Shown: positions 1 to 9,199 of the stretch, in pieces
Position numbering within the stretch: the first letter of the stretch is position 1
How the letters are laid out: the number at the start of each line of letters is the position of its first letter
Source: an uncultured Pirellulales bacterium
Lineage (GTDB): Bacteria > Planctomycetota > Planctomycetia > Pirellulales > Thermoguttaceae
NCBI GenBank assembly: GCA_938015445.1
Contig: CALLPE010000008.1
Location: 248,001 to 312,000 of the forward strand
DNA length: 64,000 nucleotides
Direction of reading: 5' to 3'
Notes under the pieces: generated by a model
Seen by the model: the letters and a program-made list of their open reading frames with translations, nothing else
What the model was told of the DNA's origin: nothing
The model's database searches: none
Made by a program: the position numbers and the translations under genes

Positions 1-268
1 GCCACGTGGGGATGATTTGTTCATGTGGGCCGACTTCGGGTACGACCTCGGCCCCAGTGAAGCTGACTGTGGGAAGGCCGTAGGGATTTTCGAATCCCGG
101 ATTAGGTGGGACCATTTGGGTTCCAGAGTTCATTTGCGTATCCCATTCTTGGGAAGTTTGCTTGGGCAGCGACTGGCTCCACGGTGGCGGAAAGACCACC
201 TCTGCCGAGCATAGACGAACTAGCCACAGCAACGTACCCCCACAAACCAGCAGCGTTCTGGCGTTCAT
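1..268 (-). CDS. Exported protein of unknown function, cut by the left window edge
   Basis: An open frame runs from an ATG at 266-268 (minus strand) off the left edge with no stop in 89 codons. It begins with a convincing signal peptide: a hydrophobic stretch TLLVCGGTLLWLVRL followed by CSA and a probable cleavage site before EVVF. A purine-rich CAGGGGG lies about 8 bases upstream of the ATG. The visible mature part is rich in Pro, Gly, Gln and Asn (for example NPGFENPYGLPTV), as in many secreted planctomycete proteins. I do not recognise the family. The C-terminus, where a sorting signal might sit, is outside the window. The other frames over this stretch are judged to be shadows. Confidence 0.65.
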   Translation of the reverse strand, partial: MNARTLLVCGGTLLWLVRLCSAEVVFPPPWSQSLPKQTSQEWDTQMNSGTQMVPPNPGFENPYGLPTVSFTGAEVVPEVGPHEQIIPTW

Positions 269-1186
269 GAGAAAACCCCCTGGAAATTGGACTGTAAATA
301 GTGACGTCCCCAAGTTGATGTGTTGTGCGGGGCATCGCGCAGCCGGAGAACAGCGCCCGAAGATGCTTTTCTATGCGCGGGCAAAAGAACCGGCAGCATA
401 GTAACGGTAGCAAGGGACAGCTACACTCCGAGGCACGCTGCGGTCACAAGCGGTCATCAACGACAAGCTTTCCACCGCAGCCGGTTGTGCTTTGTGGCAT
501 GGGGGCTGCAAACCGTTTCTTCCTACGCAAACGCTCGGTGGACGCTGCCTCGCAAGCCGGAAGGTTCGGAACCGCTACACGGTTCACCACAAAGAACGAA
601 GAAACGGTCGTTGACCCTTAGCCTAACGGGTAAAGTATCCCGGTCAAGCGTTTGGTGAAGATTCTTCCGATCGACTCCGGCTGATGGGCTTGCCCAAAAC
701 CTCACAAGCAGTAACACGGCCCGCATACTTCCGCAGCAGCGGCAGGCCAACGCCTGGAAGTTTATTCGCAGCATGGGTGGGGCAGTCACACCTATTAACA
801 GGAGTGTGCCGCCAGCATCCTGCTTCCGTTCGCGCATTGCCGCTGACAGCCCGGCAGTTCCGCCGGCCATACCCTGGGCACTGCGGCGGCTGCGAATTGC
901 CACAGGGGGCACTCGGCGTGATTAGGCACGTCGGCCGCAGCCCTTTGCAGCGCAACTAATTGTGCGTTTGACATTTAGGAAACCGGCGGCCAAACATCGG
1001 CCGAGTCTTGCTGCACCCAGTGCTACGGTCCGCGGCAAACCTAGTCGGTACCGCCGGCGAAATCCGGTCGGCTACCTTCGGCACATTTAACCAATCGCTA
1101 ACCGGCTTATGATTTTCCACTAATTGGCCCTGCGTACGATACTGAGGGTTGAGTTACTGAGTTTGTTGTACGACAGGAATATACAG
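269..1186. other. Gene-free stretch, nothing recognised
   Basis: About 0.9 kb separates the divergent exported-protein gene and the next plus-strand gene. Short open frames exist on both strands (for example around 523-912 and 684-959), but none has a recognisable protein, a good ribosome site or a plausible composition. I see no RNA gene or repeat family here. Promoters of the two divergent genes presumably lie at its ends. Confidence 0.5.
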
Positions 1187-1768
1187 ATGGGCCTTATCGC
1201 CCCTAATGAATCAACACGGTTTGGCTTGCCACGCAGGGTTGACAAACCTCCGCTCGGCGAGCGAATCAGCACAATCGTGGAACAGTTGCGGCGCGACCCG
1301 CACGCGCTGGCCATCGACGGCGCCGTGTCGCGCATTCAAGAGGTTCTCGTCGACGAGTTCCCGCCGGATAAGTTCCACAGCAACCTGTCGCGCAGCGGGC
1401 TGCGAGGCCAGCTCTTGGCTGGCATCCGCGACGGTTCCCCTGTCGTGCTAGCTTTCGCCCGCACGGAAAAAATCCCAGAGGGTGTCTGGACCTGGTACGT
1501 GAATTTGGTGGACATCGGTGGGGTGGCTGCGCGCATCGAAGACATGGTGGCCACCGTTAAGATGCCCGACGGCAGCGTATGGCGCGGCCAGAGCGGCCTG
1601 TGGCAAAACGTTTTGCTGCTACCGCCCTTCGGGCGCGTGGAGCACCGTTGGTCTTGCCCTCTGCGGTGGTGGCGGGGTGGTACTGTTAACCTGGCCTACT
1701 TCGGTTTCTATGGACCGAAAGACCGGCTGATAACTGTTCATTGCTCGGCAGTTTGCCCTTGGGCGTAG
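1187..1768 (+). CDS. Hypothetical protein, 193 aa
   Basis: The family is not recognised. The frame is open from a TTG at 1124, but the ATG at 1187 is preferred because it follows CAGGA about 10 bases upstream. The protein has no signal peptide or membrane segment. Its first half is charged and helical (ISTIVEQLRRDP, AVSRIQEVLVDEF). The second half looks like a beta-rich domain with many Trp and Gly residues (VWTWYVNLVDIGG, MPDGSVWRGQSGLWQN). It stands alone, with no partner close enough to suggest an operon. The internal composition looks coding, but expression is unproven. Confidence 0.5.
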   Translation: MGLIAPNESTRFGLPRRVDKPPLGERISTIVEQLRRDPHALAIDGAVSRIQEVLVDEFPPDKFHSNLSRSGLRGQLLAGIRDGSPVVLAFARTEKIPEGVWTWYVNLVDIGGVAARIEDMVATVKMPDGSVWRGQSGLWQNVLLLPPFGRVEHRWSCPLRWWRGGTVNLAYFGFYGPKDRLITVHCSAVCPWA

Positions 1769-2046
1769 TGGCCAGTTTTTTGTACGCCGCCTGAACGGGA
1801 ACACCGCCCGATCGAATGCGACCTTTGGGCCGCTCGACGAGTCAGGCTTTGGCATTCGTTTGCCGCGATCAGCATTCAACCGAAGCTCATACAGGCTTTC
1901 TGCGATGAGCATTCGACCGACGTTGAGGGCTGAAGCGGCAGCCGGTTGGATGGCCGACTCTTAGGGTCATTAGTTTCGCGGATGGATGCGCCAACCGCTT
2001 GCTGCGCCGCCAAGCTACAATGGAAGTAGTGTAGGGAGCGGCGGCA

Positions 2047-3492
2047 GTGGCGGAGCTGAATCTTGTCACCCTGCTTGCATTGGCAGAGTTGCTGTGGGTG
2101 GTGGGGCTGGCGGTGTGGATCATTCTGGAGCGCCGCTCACCCGCAGCCACTATCGCCTGGATATGCGCTCTGGCTTGGCTGCCCGTGCTGGGCATTGCCG
2201 TTTATCTGGCGATCGGGCCGCGGCGGTTACGGCGGAAGCGTCTGCGCTACCGGCGCGCCCGTGCGTACCTGGCCGGTGTGGCCGAGCAAATGCGTTGCTT
2301 GCCGACCGAGCCACCGGGCTGTCCTTTGCTGTCCGAGCCGCTGGCTCAGTACATCACCCTGCTACAGCGCGCCGGTCAGCCGCCGCCGACCCGAGCCCAA
2401 AACCTCCAACTTTATGTGACTGGCGACCAGTGCTACGCGGCCATCGAGGAAGCACTTGAGGCGGCCACCCACCATATTCATCTGGAGTATTACATCTGGC
2501 GTCCCGACAGCGTAGGCACTCGGCTAAGCGAGCTGCTGTGCGCCAAAGCCCGACAGGGTGTCAGCGTCCGTTTGCTGGTCGATGCGTTGGGTTCGGCCAG
2601 TTTGGGGCGACGGTTCGTCCGGCCTCTGGTGGAAGCCGGCGTACAGTTCGCCAGATTCAACCGGCTTTCGCTGGCCCGATTGCGCCCCGGGCTGATGAAC
2701 TTCCGCACCCATCGGAAAATCGTGGTGTGCGATGGTCGGGTAGGATTCACCGGGGGCATCAACGTGGCCGATGAGCATAGCCAGCGGCAGGTCGGCCCGC
2801 GCGCATGGCGCGACACTCACCTGCGGATCGAAGGCCCTCCGGTGGGCTGGCTTCAGATGCTCTTTTTGGAGAATTGGTATTTCGCCGTGGGCAGCGCCCC
2901 GCGCGACAGGGCCTACTTTCCCGAACTGCCCATGCCTGCCGAAGGCCCCTGGGTGCAGATCGTTTCGTCCGGGCCGGACTACGAGCATTACGCTATCGAG
3001 AAACTGTACTTTGCGGCGATTTCTGGTGCGCGGCAGCGGGTACTGATCACCACGCCATATTGCGTGCCCAACGAAGCGCTGTTTGCGGCGTTGGCCACAG
3101 CGGCCATGCGTGGGGTGGAAGTCAAGATGCTAGTGCCTGCCCGCGGCGACTCCCGCTTGGTCGACGCCGCCGCGCGGACATATTACGAAGACCTGGCGCA
3201 TGCAGGCGTGCGCGTGTATCAATACTATCCGGCTATGTTGCACGCCAAGACGATGGTAGTGGACGACCAATTGGCGCTGGTGGGCACGGCGAACCTTGAC
3301 AACCGCAGTTTTCGGCTCAACTTCGAGGTCGTTGCGGCGATATACGACTCGGCGTTCGCCGCACAACTAGCCGACGTGTTCGCCGCCGATATGCAATACG
3401 CCGCCAAGTTCCGCTATCGCGCCTCGCGCCGCGCCCCGTTGTGGCGCAGACTTAGCGAAGCCACCGCACGGCTGCTCTCGCCGCTGCTGTAA
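2047..3492 (+). CDS. cls: Cardiolipin synthase (phospholipase D family)
   Basis: A membrane enzyme that joins two phosphatidylglycerol molecules into cardiolipin and glycerol. Residues 5-27 and 36-57 form two N-terminal membrane helices, followed by a very basic segment (RRLRRKRLRYRRAR) expected in the cytoplasm. Both HKD catalytic motifs are intact: H222-x-K224-x4-D229 (THRKIVVCDG) and H399-x-K401-x4-D406 (LHAKTMVVDD), each followed by the usual GGIN or GTANLDNRSF sequence. The 481-residue length is normal for bacterial Cls. The start is GTG at 2047, chosen because AGGGAG lies 8 bases upstream. The gene appears monocistronic. Confidence 0.93.
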   Translation: MAELNLVTLLALAELLWVVGLAVWIILERRSPAATIAWICALAWLPVLGIAVYLAIGPRRLRRKRLRYRRARAYLAGVAEQMRCLPTEPPGCPLLSEPLAQYITLLQRAGQPPPTRAQNLQLYVTGDQCYAAIEEALEAATHHIHLEYYIWRPDSVGTRLSELLCAKARQGVSVRLLVDALGSASLGRRFVRPLVEAGVQFARFNRLSLARLRPGLMNFRTHRKIVVCDGRVGFTGGINVADEHSQRQVGPRAWRDTHLRIEGPPVGWLQMLFLENWYFAVGSAPRDRAYFPELPMPAEGPWVQIVSSGPDYEHYAIEKLYFAAISGARQRVLITTPYCVPNEALFAALATAAMRGVEVKMLVPARGDSRLVDAAARTYYEDLAHAGVRVYQYYPAMLHAKTMVVDDQLALVGTANLDNRSFRLNFEVVAAIYDSAFAAQLADVFAADMQYAAKFRYRASRRAPLWRRLSEATARLLSPLL

Positions 3493-3622
3493 GCCATTAG
3501 CACGCTGCGGTTGATTGGCCGATCGGAAACAACCGCGGGTGCCTGGGAATCGGAGCGTGCTCACCCCTTTGTTTTTAATGGTCTAGTGCCCTTCGGGTGC
3601 ACGGTTCTATTCTTCTGAGAGG

Positions 3623-3705
3623 GGTGAGAACATCGCTGTAAGAGGCGCAGGATGAGAACATAGCAAGACCAAGGTGAGAACATAGCAGCACCAGGCCGAG
3701 AACAG
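3623..3705. repeat. Short degenerate tandem repeat (TGAGAACAT core)
   Basis: Four spaced copies of a TGAGAACAT-like core start at 3625, 3653, 3675 and 3697 (the last is CGAGAACAG). They are separated by 28, 22 and 22 bases, and the spacers also resemble each other (AGCAAGACCAAGG, AGCAGCACCAGGC). The array lies between the convergent ends of cls and the TolB-like gene. Its function is unknown. Confidence 0.7.
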
Positions 3706-3806
3706 AGGAGGAGCCGTTTGGCTAAAATTCGGGCCGAAACGCAATCTCAGTCCCTGGCTTTCCTTGAGGAGCAAACAACGGTGTTCTGCCTGCGGGGATG
3801 CTGGCG

Positions 3807-5831
3807 TTAAGGTTCGCGCAGAGGCTGTTCGGACAGGTAGCATTCAAGTTGTCGGCGGATGCGGCGCACGAGTTCCATTTGGCCGGCGGCAAGGGCCTCG
3901 CGTTCTGCGCGGCGGGCCATCTTAATGGCGTCGGCGAACTGGCCGCATTCCGCGTAAGCCGCCGCCAAAGTGCTCAAATTTTCCGCCGGCACACGTGGGC
4001 CGGTCTGGCAAGCCATCTGGGCCATCAGCAGTGCCTGGCGACCGTCGCGCAGCTCCTGACTGGGATGGGTGGCCAGTATCCATGCCAGCCGCTCCAGGGC
4101 CTCTAGCCGCCAGGGCTGATCTTCGGCGGCCAGCTCGATCGCCCGACGGTAAGCGATCGCCGCCTGCTGGTGCTGGCCTCGCGCGTGAAACTCCCGCGCG
4201 GCACGGAAGTAAAACTCGCCGTTGTCCGGCTCGGCAAGCAACTGCTCGTAATAACTTCGCAGCAGCGCGTCGTTTGCTGTTGGTTCGGGAAACAACGCTT
4301 GCACGACCGGATGCGGACCGGCCAGCGTGGCCTGTTGCTTGCGCGCATTGACTAGCGCACGCGAAAACGCCCGTTCCCGCGCTGGCACGCGACGCACCAA
4401 AAACTCCGGCGCGTTGAACAACCGCAAGTTATGTTCGTAGTATCGCGGGTCCTCCTGCGGCAACACCAGCGGTTTATGCGCGCGATACTGCTGGTCGATG
4501 TAGCTGATGTACAATCGCGTAAACAGCCCATCATCCCGCTTGCTGGCGAAGATGATCCACCGGCCATTGCTCGACCACGAGTGGTAGGAATCGGTTTGCG
4601 GGCTGTTGCACTCCACCGGCCAGAAGCGGCGCGTGTCGAGGTCCATAAAGTACAGGTCGCATTGGGGCTGGAAGGGAGGAAATGAGCCCCAGCGGTGCAG
4701 GCAGAAGGAGAGCACTCGTCCGTCGGGCGACACGCGCGGATGGCTCACGCTGCCGCCGGCGCGGGCGGCGGCCAGCAGGGTTTCCGGCTCGCCTACCTGG
4801 TTGTCTTGCCGATCGTAGGCAACGCGCACCAGGTCGTACTGCACTTCTTGCCACACCGGTGGCATGAGTTTGCCCCGGATGTTGCCGGTCCACCGCTTGG
4901 GCGCCCGGACGAAGTACAAGTACTTCCCGTCCGGCGCGAACCACGGAAAGGTTTCCAGCCAGTTGGGGTGGGCGATTTGGAGCGGGGCGGTGAGCTGGCC
5001 AGTTTCCATGTCGTACAAACCCAGGTCCGAATCGTAATCGAATACCTCGCGGCTTTCACCGACTTCGTGGTGGAATAGCGCCAGCCGGTTGAACGACATG
5101 GCCAGTACTTGTCCGTCGGGATGCCAGGAGGAGTATCCTCCCCAGCCGGGAAAAAGCGCCGTGCGCGTGTCCACGCGGCTGATCTCTCCGTCGCGCAGCA
5201 ACAACATCCCGTTGCCTTGCTGGCCGCGATAGTGCAGCACCATTAGCTCTGGCTTTCGGGCGGGGAAGGTATGGCAATTAGCGCAGCGACCGGAATGGGC
5301 GTCGCTGCTCAGCAACGGCGTCTCCACATAAGTGCTCAAATCTCGCTGGTACGTGCCCATCTGCGTGTAATAGTTGTGCGCCGGGCGAATACGCCGATAG
5401 ACTACGTAGGGGTCAATGTCCTCTGGTGCCACATGAAGCGCTAGGTCGTCGAAGCGCTGCCATTGGCCATCTTCGGCGCGGGCGTACAGCTCTACCTGCA
5501 ACGTTGTGCCGCGATTGGCCCGAAGCAAGTTGTGCCATTGTTTCACCGGCCAATACACCGCGCCGTCGTCGCTGCGAACCACTACCGGTTGGCCGGCCGC
5601 ACCGCACAGCCGCGCCACATACCGGCTGCCAGGCTCGTGCACCACGAACCGCAAGGGAGCGATGTTGGGCGGAATGACGCAATCGTGATAGTCCGGCTGG
5701 ACGACCGCCAACCGACCGACGGATATGAACTCTGTGGGCACATCGGCGCCGTCGGGCCGCAGTAGCACCGTGCCGAGTGCAGCCAGAAGCAGTAACCCGG
5801 CCGCCAACAGATACTTTCGCCTCTTGTTCAT
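3807..5831 (-). CDS. TolB-like beta-propeller protein with c-type haem motif and TPR tail
   Basis: A 674-residue exported or membrane-anchored protein. Residues 6-25 form a signal or anchor helix. One covalent haem motif, CANCH, lies at 183-187. The middle part carries PD40/TolB-like propeller repeats (for example WHPDGQVLAMSFNR, FAPDGKYLYFVRA, RVSPDGRVLSF, WSSNGRWIIFAS). The last ~130 residues are helical TPR-like repeats (FYFRAAREFHARGQHQQAAIAYRRA). The start ATG overlaps the stop of the upstream gene as ATGA (5828-5831), so the two are translationally coupled. Propeller plus haem architecture is common in planctomycetes and Bacteroidetes; the substrate is unknown. It probably acts in the periplasm. 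Confidence 0.8.
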   Translation of the reverse strand: MNKRRKYLLAAGLLLLAALGTVLLRPDGADVPTEFISVGRLAVVQPDYHDCVIPPNIAPLRFVVHEPGSRYVARLCGAAGQPVVVRSDDGAVYWPVKQWHNLLRANRGTTLQVELYARAEDGQWQRFDDLALHVAPEDIDPYVVYRRIRPAHNYYTQMGTYQRDLSTYVETPLLSSDAHSGRCANCHTFPARKPELMVLHYRGQQGNGMLLLRDGEISRVDTRTALFPGWGGYSSWHPDGQVLAMSFNRLALFHHEVGESREVFDYDSDLGLYDMETGQLTAPLQIAHPNWLETFPWFAPDGKYLYFVRAPKRWTGNIRGKLMPPVWQEVQYDLVRVAYDRQDNQVGEPETLLAAARAGGSVSHPRVSPDGRVLSFCLHRWGSFPPFQPQCDLYFMDLDTRRFWPVECNSPQTDSYHSWSSNGRWIIFASKRDDGLFTRLYISYIDQQYRAHKPLVLPQEDPRYYEHNLRLFNAPEFLVRRVPARERAFSRALVNARKQQATLAGPHPVVQALFPEPTANDALLRSYYEQLLAEPDNGEFYFRAAREFHARGQHQQAAIAYRRAIELAAEDQPWRLEALERLAWILATHPSQELRDGRQALLMAQMACQTGPRVPAENLSTLAAAYAECGQFADAIKMARRAEREALAAGQMELVRRIRRQLECYLSEQPLREP

Positions 5832-7873
5832 TGTTGCGCGCCCGATCGGCCCGTTAACAAGTACCGCGAAAAACTGTACGGGAAACGCTGCGCCAGTTCG
5901 GCGTCCAAAGCTTCCCGATCGTGGCTATATTGGCGAGCCAACTGCGCCGCCTCGTGGACCTGCTGAACGATGCGTGGATGGACCATTTCGGCGGGCCCGA
6001 CCGGCTGGCCGCGAGCCGGGCGATAGCTGCTCCACACCAGCGCCTCGGCCCACAATGGCGGCAAGGCCTCCGGCTGTGTACAGGATCGCAGTTGCTGGAA
6101 ACGTTGGAAGTACTGGGCGAGCTTGTCCGGCTGGCGGGTCAACAGGCAGTGGGCCACCAGATACTCAGCCGCCATGCGGTTGGCAGGGTTGCTCTCCAGC
6201 AGCGCTGCTAGCACATCCTCGGCGGTTGCCTGCTCCGCCAAGCGGTCGTGCAGGGGCATGTTGGCCCGCGCGGCACGCACCAACGGGTCTTCCGCATCGG
6301 CCGGATTGGCTGCCAGCCGCTGTAGGTATGCGTCCGCCCAGTCGCCGTGGATCAAATCGTTGCGCAGTACGTTGAGAAACACCCGCGCGGCCGTAGCGTT
6401 GCCCTTGGACAGATGGATGCGAGCCAGCAAGCGTAGGATTTCCGGGCGCTCGCCATGCACTTCCAAGTACTCATGGGCCACGTGCTCGGCCTCGTTGACG
6501 CAGCCCAGCAGGAACAACACATCGCCGCTGCCGCGGACGAAGGCCCCTTTCTGGCCTCGTTGAAACAGCGCGTCGGGCTGTTGCGGATAACGAAACAGAT
6601 CGCTACCAAGGCGGCCTGTCTCGTACAGGGCACGGCACACATCGCAGGACAACGATGCGGTGTACAATTCCGCTGGATAGCCTTCCAGACGCTCCAGCAG
6701 TTCGGCCCACTGCTCGGTTCTGGCCAGATAGTTCAGTTGCAAGGTCCAGCGCAGTTGGCGGTCCAGCGTTCCCAAAGCGATCGCCACTGATGCGGTCAAC
6801 ATGAGGCACACGGCCGCGGCGTGGCAGCCCGCGCGGCTTAACCCTGCCAACCTTCTGCCCGCATGTTCCGTCGTCCAGGGATACCAGCGGGCCGCAGCCG
6901 CAACACAACATCGCACCAGAACCATTCCCAGCAACACTCCGTACAGGGCGAGTTGCGGTGCGTTGGCCGCAGGCAACCAGGGACATATTGCCTTCTGTTC
7001 CCGGTAATTCCAGGTCGGTACCAGTTGGAGCCACCATCCGCACAGCGCCGGCAGGAAAATGGCCGTCGCCAGTCCCGCGCCTGCAACAAGATAGCTCCGC
7101 CGCGCAAAGAGTTCCCACAGCACACACGTGCCCGCCAGTAACATGGCCGCAGGGCCGGTCAACAGATAGCTGACCAATATTGCGCTGGGCAAGAGCAGGG
7201 CTGCCACTGCGCGGGAAGAGCTGCCGGCCAGCAGCAGGTATGCACAGCCGAACAGCAGATTCGATGCGATGGCCAGGGCACTGTCGATCGGCAACACATA
7301 TCGATTGTAGTTCCACACGAGCGCCGACCACGGAGCCAAAGCCCACAGCCATCCGTTGGTAAAACCGATGCCCCGAAATAGAAATACCGACGCGCCGTAC
7401 AGCAGCACAACACAGGCTGTGAGCATTGCCGGGCCAGCACAAGGATAGTAGCACAACTGGGCGATGGCGGCGGCACAGTATTCCACGGGGCCGCCTGGCC
7501 GCCGAAAGAAGCCTGCTCGGAACTCGGTGCCGCGAACAAACACGGGAATGCCGACTGCCCTCCCACTGGCGGTGGTAATACCGTCGGCGTAATAGACCAA
7601 CTGGGGATGCACGTTCACGCGCAGGTGCCAGTACAGACCGGCAGCAAGCAGTGCTAAAATGATTGCGCGGAAGATGGTGCTGGCGATTTGAGGCGGGCAG
7701 ATGTGGGTTATCGAGGTCGCCGACTGCACCAGCAGTGTGGACAGTCCGCTCGTCCGCCCGCGCGCGCAGTCCAACAGGCCCCGCGCTGCCGTATGCCCAC
7801 CGCCGCAGAGGTGCTCCCCAGGCATAAGGCCGCCTAATAAGCTAGCGCCCCCAGTCGAACCTCGTTCAGACAA
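5828..7873 (-). CDS. Polytopic membrane protein, probable DUF6057 family
   Basis: About 680 residues with roughly ten hydrophobic helices in the first 330 residues, then a soluble helical domain with TPR-like repeats to the end. The segment near residues 110-140 (RRPGGPVEYCAAAIAQLCYY) resembles the PGG-x-x-EY-x-Q signature of DUF6057 membrane proteins, which is the basis of the call. The start is uncertain. The first ~60 residues are low in hydrophobicity and may not be translated; an in-frame Met occurs at residue 17, and a GTG or TTG start nearer the first helix (STIFRAIILALLAAGLYW) is possible. It is the first gene of a two-gene operon with the downstream c-haem propeller gene (ATGA overlap). 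Function is unknown. Confidence 0.7.
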   Translation of the reverse strand: MSERGSTGGASLLGGLMPGEHLCGGGHTAARGLLDCARGRTSGLSTLLVQSATSITHICPPQIASTIFRAIILALLAAGLYWHLRVNVHPQLVYYADGITTASGRAVGIPVFVRGTEFRAGFFRRPGGPVEYCAAAIAQLCYYPCAGPAMLTACVVLLYGASVFLFRGIGFTNGWLWALAPWSALVWNYNRYVLPIDSALAIASNLLFGCAYLLLAGSSSRAVAALLLPSAILVSYLLTGPAAMLLAGTCVLWELFARRSYLVAGAGLATAIFLPALCGWWLQLVPTWNYREQKAICPWLPAANAPQLALYGVLLGMVLVRCCVAAAARWYPWTTEHAGRRLAGLSRAGCHAAAVCLMLTASVAIALGTLDRQLRWTLQLNYLARTEQWAELLERLEGYPAELYTASLSCDVCRALYETGRLGSDLFRYPQQPDALFQRGQKGAFVRGSGDVLFLLGCVNEAEHVAHEYLEVHGERPEILRLLARIHLSKGNATAARVFLNVLRNDLIHGDWADAYLQRLAANPADAEDPLVRAARANMPLHDRLAEQATAEDVLAALLESNPANRMAAEYLVAHCLLTRQPDKLAQYFQRFQQLRSCTQPEALPPLWAEALVWSSYRPARGQPVGPAEMVHPRIVQQVHEAAQLARQYSHDREALDAELAQRFPYSFSRYLLTGRSGAQQ

Positions 7874-8030
7874 GGCAGCGTGGCCGGCACGAGCACCGGC
7901 CGGACGGCAGGTCTTGCCGCCGTAAGACTCGACTGTGACGAAGCTTGCCGTCCGCGCCCCCGGTTTCGTGCGCCGGCTAGCCTATGTGAATGTACTCCTC
8001 CGGCCGGGCACAGTCAATCGCTTGCATTTA

Positions 8031-8263
8031 CTTGAGTTCGGCTGGTGCCGGGCTATCGCCGATGTGCGAAAGTGCTCGAGGTGCTTTGGCCGAGAGTGAC
8101 CCTTGGACGCTGCTAGCGTTAATAGCCCAGGCCATCGTTGGGTAAAAAGCTAAAAGCTAAACGCCAACCCCAGGCCCCCCAGCGCAGCGCGACGCATCGT
8201 AAAATGCTGAAAACCTGGTAGCAGTAACGAATCCCAGTAGAATCAACACTGGATAAACTCCAG
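8031..8263 (+). mobile_element. Diverged copy of MITE-like element (copy D)
   Basis: This 233-base segment aligns along its length with the three better copies at 24105, 44114 and 54442. Its right end GGATAAACTCCAG matches the family terminus. Internal blocks such as GAAAGTGCTCGAG, AGCGTTAATAGC and GCATCGTAAAATGC correspond to blocks in copy B. The left terminus (CTTGAGTTC at 8031) is only weakly preserved. No flanking direct repeat is detectable, consistent with an old insertion. Confidence 0.6.
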
Positions 8264-8324
8264 TCGCGCTGTTGGTTGACGGTAAGCCTAAGCGAAACGA
8301 GGGTTTATTTTGGCGCTGTATCGA

Positions 8325-8347
8325 GACCGACATTGGGTAAACTCCAG
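8325..8347 (+). repeat. Orphan right terminus of the MITE-like family
   Basis: The sequence CATTGGGTAAACTCCAG at 8331-8347, preceded by GACCGA, matches the right terminal repeat of the element family. It lies only 84 bases after the end of copy D. No left half is visible, so this is a solo end or a truncated second copy. Confidence 0.55.
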
Positions 8348-8456
8348 GGAGGTGCCCGTTGTGACCCAGGGCGGTTCCAGCTATACTTGGTGGTTTAGGT
8401 TGCGCGATTGGCCGGGCTGACTGGCACGGGGGTGGAATAGTATTGGCGGGTTTGCC

Positions 8457-8957
8457 ATGCGTTTCGCACTAGTTGACCGCATTATCGAGCTGGAGCCGGG
8501 TGTGCGGATAACGACTGTCAAAAGCCTTTGCATGAGCGAAGAGTATTTGGCCGACCATTTTCCGCTTTTCCCGGTGATACCAGGCGTGTTGATGTTGGAG
8601 GCGATGGCGCAGGCGGGGGCTTGGCTGGTCAGGGCCACCGAGGATTTCGCCCATAGCATGGTGGTACTGCAAGAGGCCTCGAACGTGAAGTATGGCCAAT
8701 TCTTGGAACCCGGCCAACGCTTGGTAGTTACCGCCGAACTGATAGAGATGACCCAAAATCGCAGCCGGCTTAAGGCCAAGGGAACGGTAGACGGTGGTAT
8801 TATCCTCAATGCCCGCTTAGTCTTGCGGCATTACAACCTGGCCGATACCCGTCCCGACTACGCAGCCACGGATCGGGCGATCATCCGACAAATGCGAGAT
8901 TGGTTCGCTGTGCTGTACCAACCGGAGCTTCCGATCGTGGCTCCCGCCGCTGTGTAA
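8457..8957 (+). CDS. FabZ-like 3-hydroxyacyl-ACP dehydratase
   Basis: A 166-residue hot-dog-fold protein. It keeps the dehydratase signature DHFPLFPVIPGVLMLEAMAQ at residues 33-52, with the catalytic pair H34 and E48, so it should dehydrate 3-hydroxyacyl-ACP to trans-2-enoyl-ACP in the cytoplasm. The C-terminus is longer than in housekeeping FabZ. It is the first gene of a five-gene plus-strand cluster (dehydratase, FabG, ACP, second dehydratase, FabF-like). The cluster looks like a self-contained type-II fatty-acid or polyketide-like elongation module. The stop codon lies at the edge of a short tandem repeat (8955-9000). A specialised lipid product is inferred, not shown. Confidence 0.82.
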   Translation: MRFALVDRIIELEPGVRITTVKSLCMSEEYLADHFPLFPVIPGVLMLEAMAQAGAWLVRATEDFAHSMVVLQEASNVKYGQFLEPGQRLVVTAELIEMTQNRSRLKAKGTVDGGIILNARLVLRHYNLADTRPDYAATDRAIIRQMRDWFAVLYQPELPIVAPAAV

Positions 8958-9000
8958 TACTCGATTTTATACTCGATGTTCGCTAATACTCGACGTTCGC
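8955..9000. repeat. Short degenerate tandem repeat (AATACTCGA)
   Basis: Three copies of WATACTCGA occur at 8956-8964, 8968-8976 and 8985-8993. The last two are each followed by YGTTCGC. The first copy includes the stop codon of the upstream dehydratase gene. No function is known. Confidence 0.65.
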
Positions 9001-9199
9001 CGCGGAGCCGGGGCGGTGTGTGCGGCAAGCACTCGGCAGCAGCCCGGACCGGGCTGGTGTTGCAATGAACAGCTTGGTTTTGCACTGAATTACTGCATTA
9101 CCGTGTTACTGTTAGGCGAAATACGGTGAGCAAAACACTGTAGGCGAAGACACCAAGGCAAATCGACATCCGGCCGAAGGCGGCCGCCGTGAGTAGCAG

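Larger units (their letters stand above)
7874..8456. other. Intergenic region holding an old inverted-ended repeat copy
   Basis: About 580 bases lie between two divergent operons. They hold a diverged copy of the dispersed MITE-like element (8031-8263) and an orphan right end (8325-8347). No gene is recognised. The promoter for the fatty-acid-like cluster should lie just before 8457, but no clear -35/-10 pair stands out by eye. Confidence 0.6.

Noticed and set aside
102..413. Minus-strand 103-residue frame at the left end
   Set aside because: It overlaps the signal-peptide gene in another frame and has no sensible product.
523..959. Overlapping open frames on both strands in the first kilobase
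   Set aside because: No recognisable protein and no consistent start. They are likely chance frames in GC-rich DNA.
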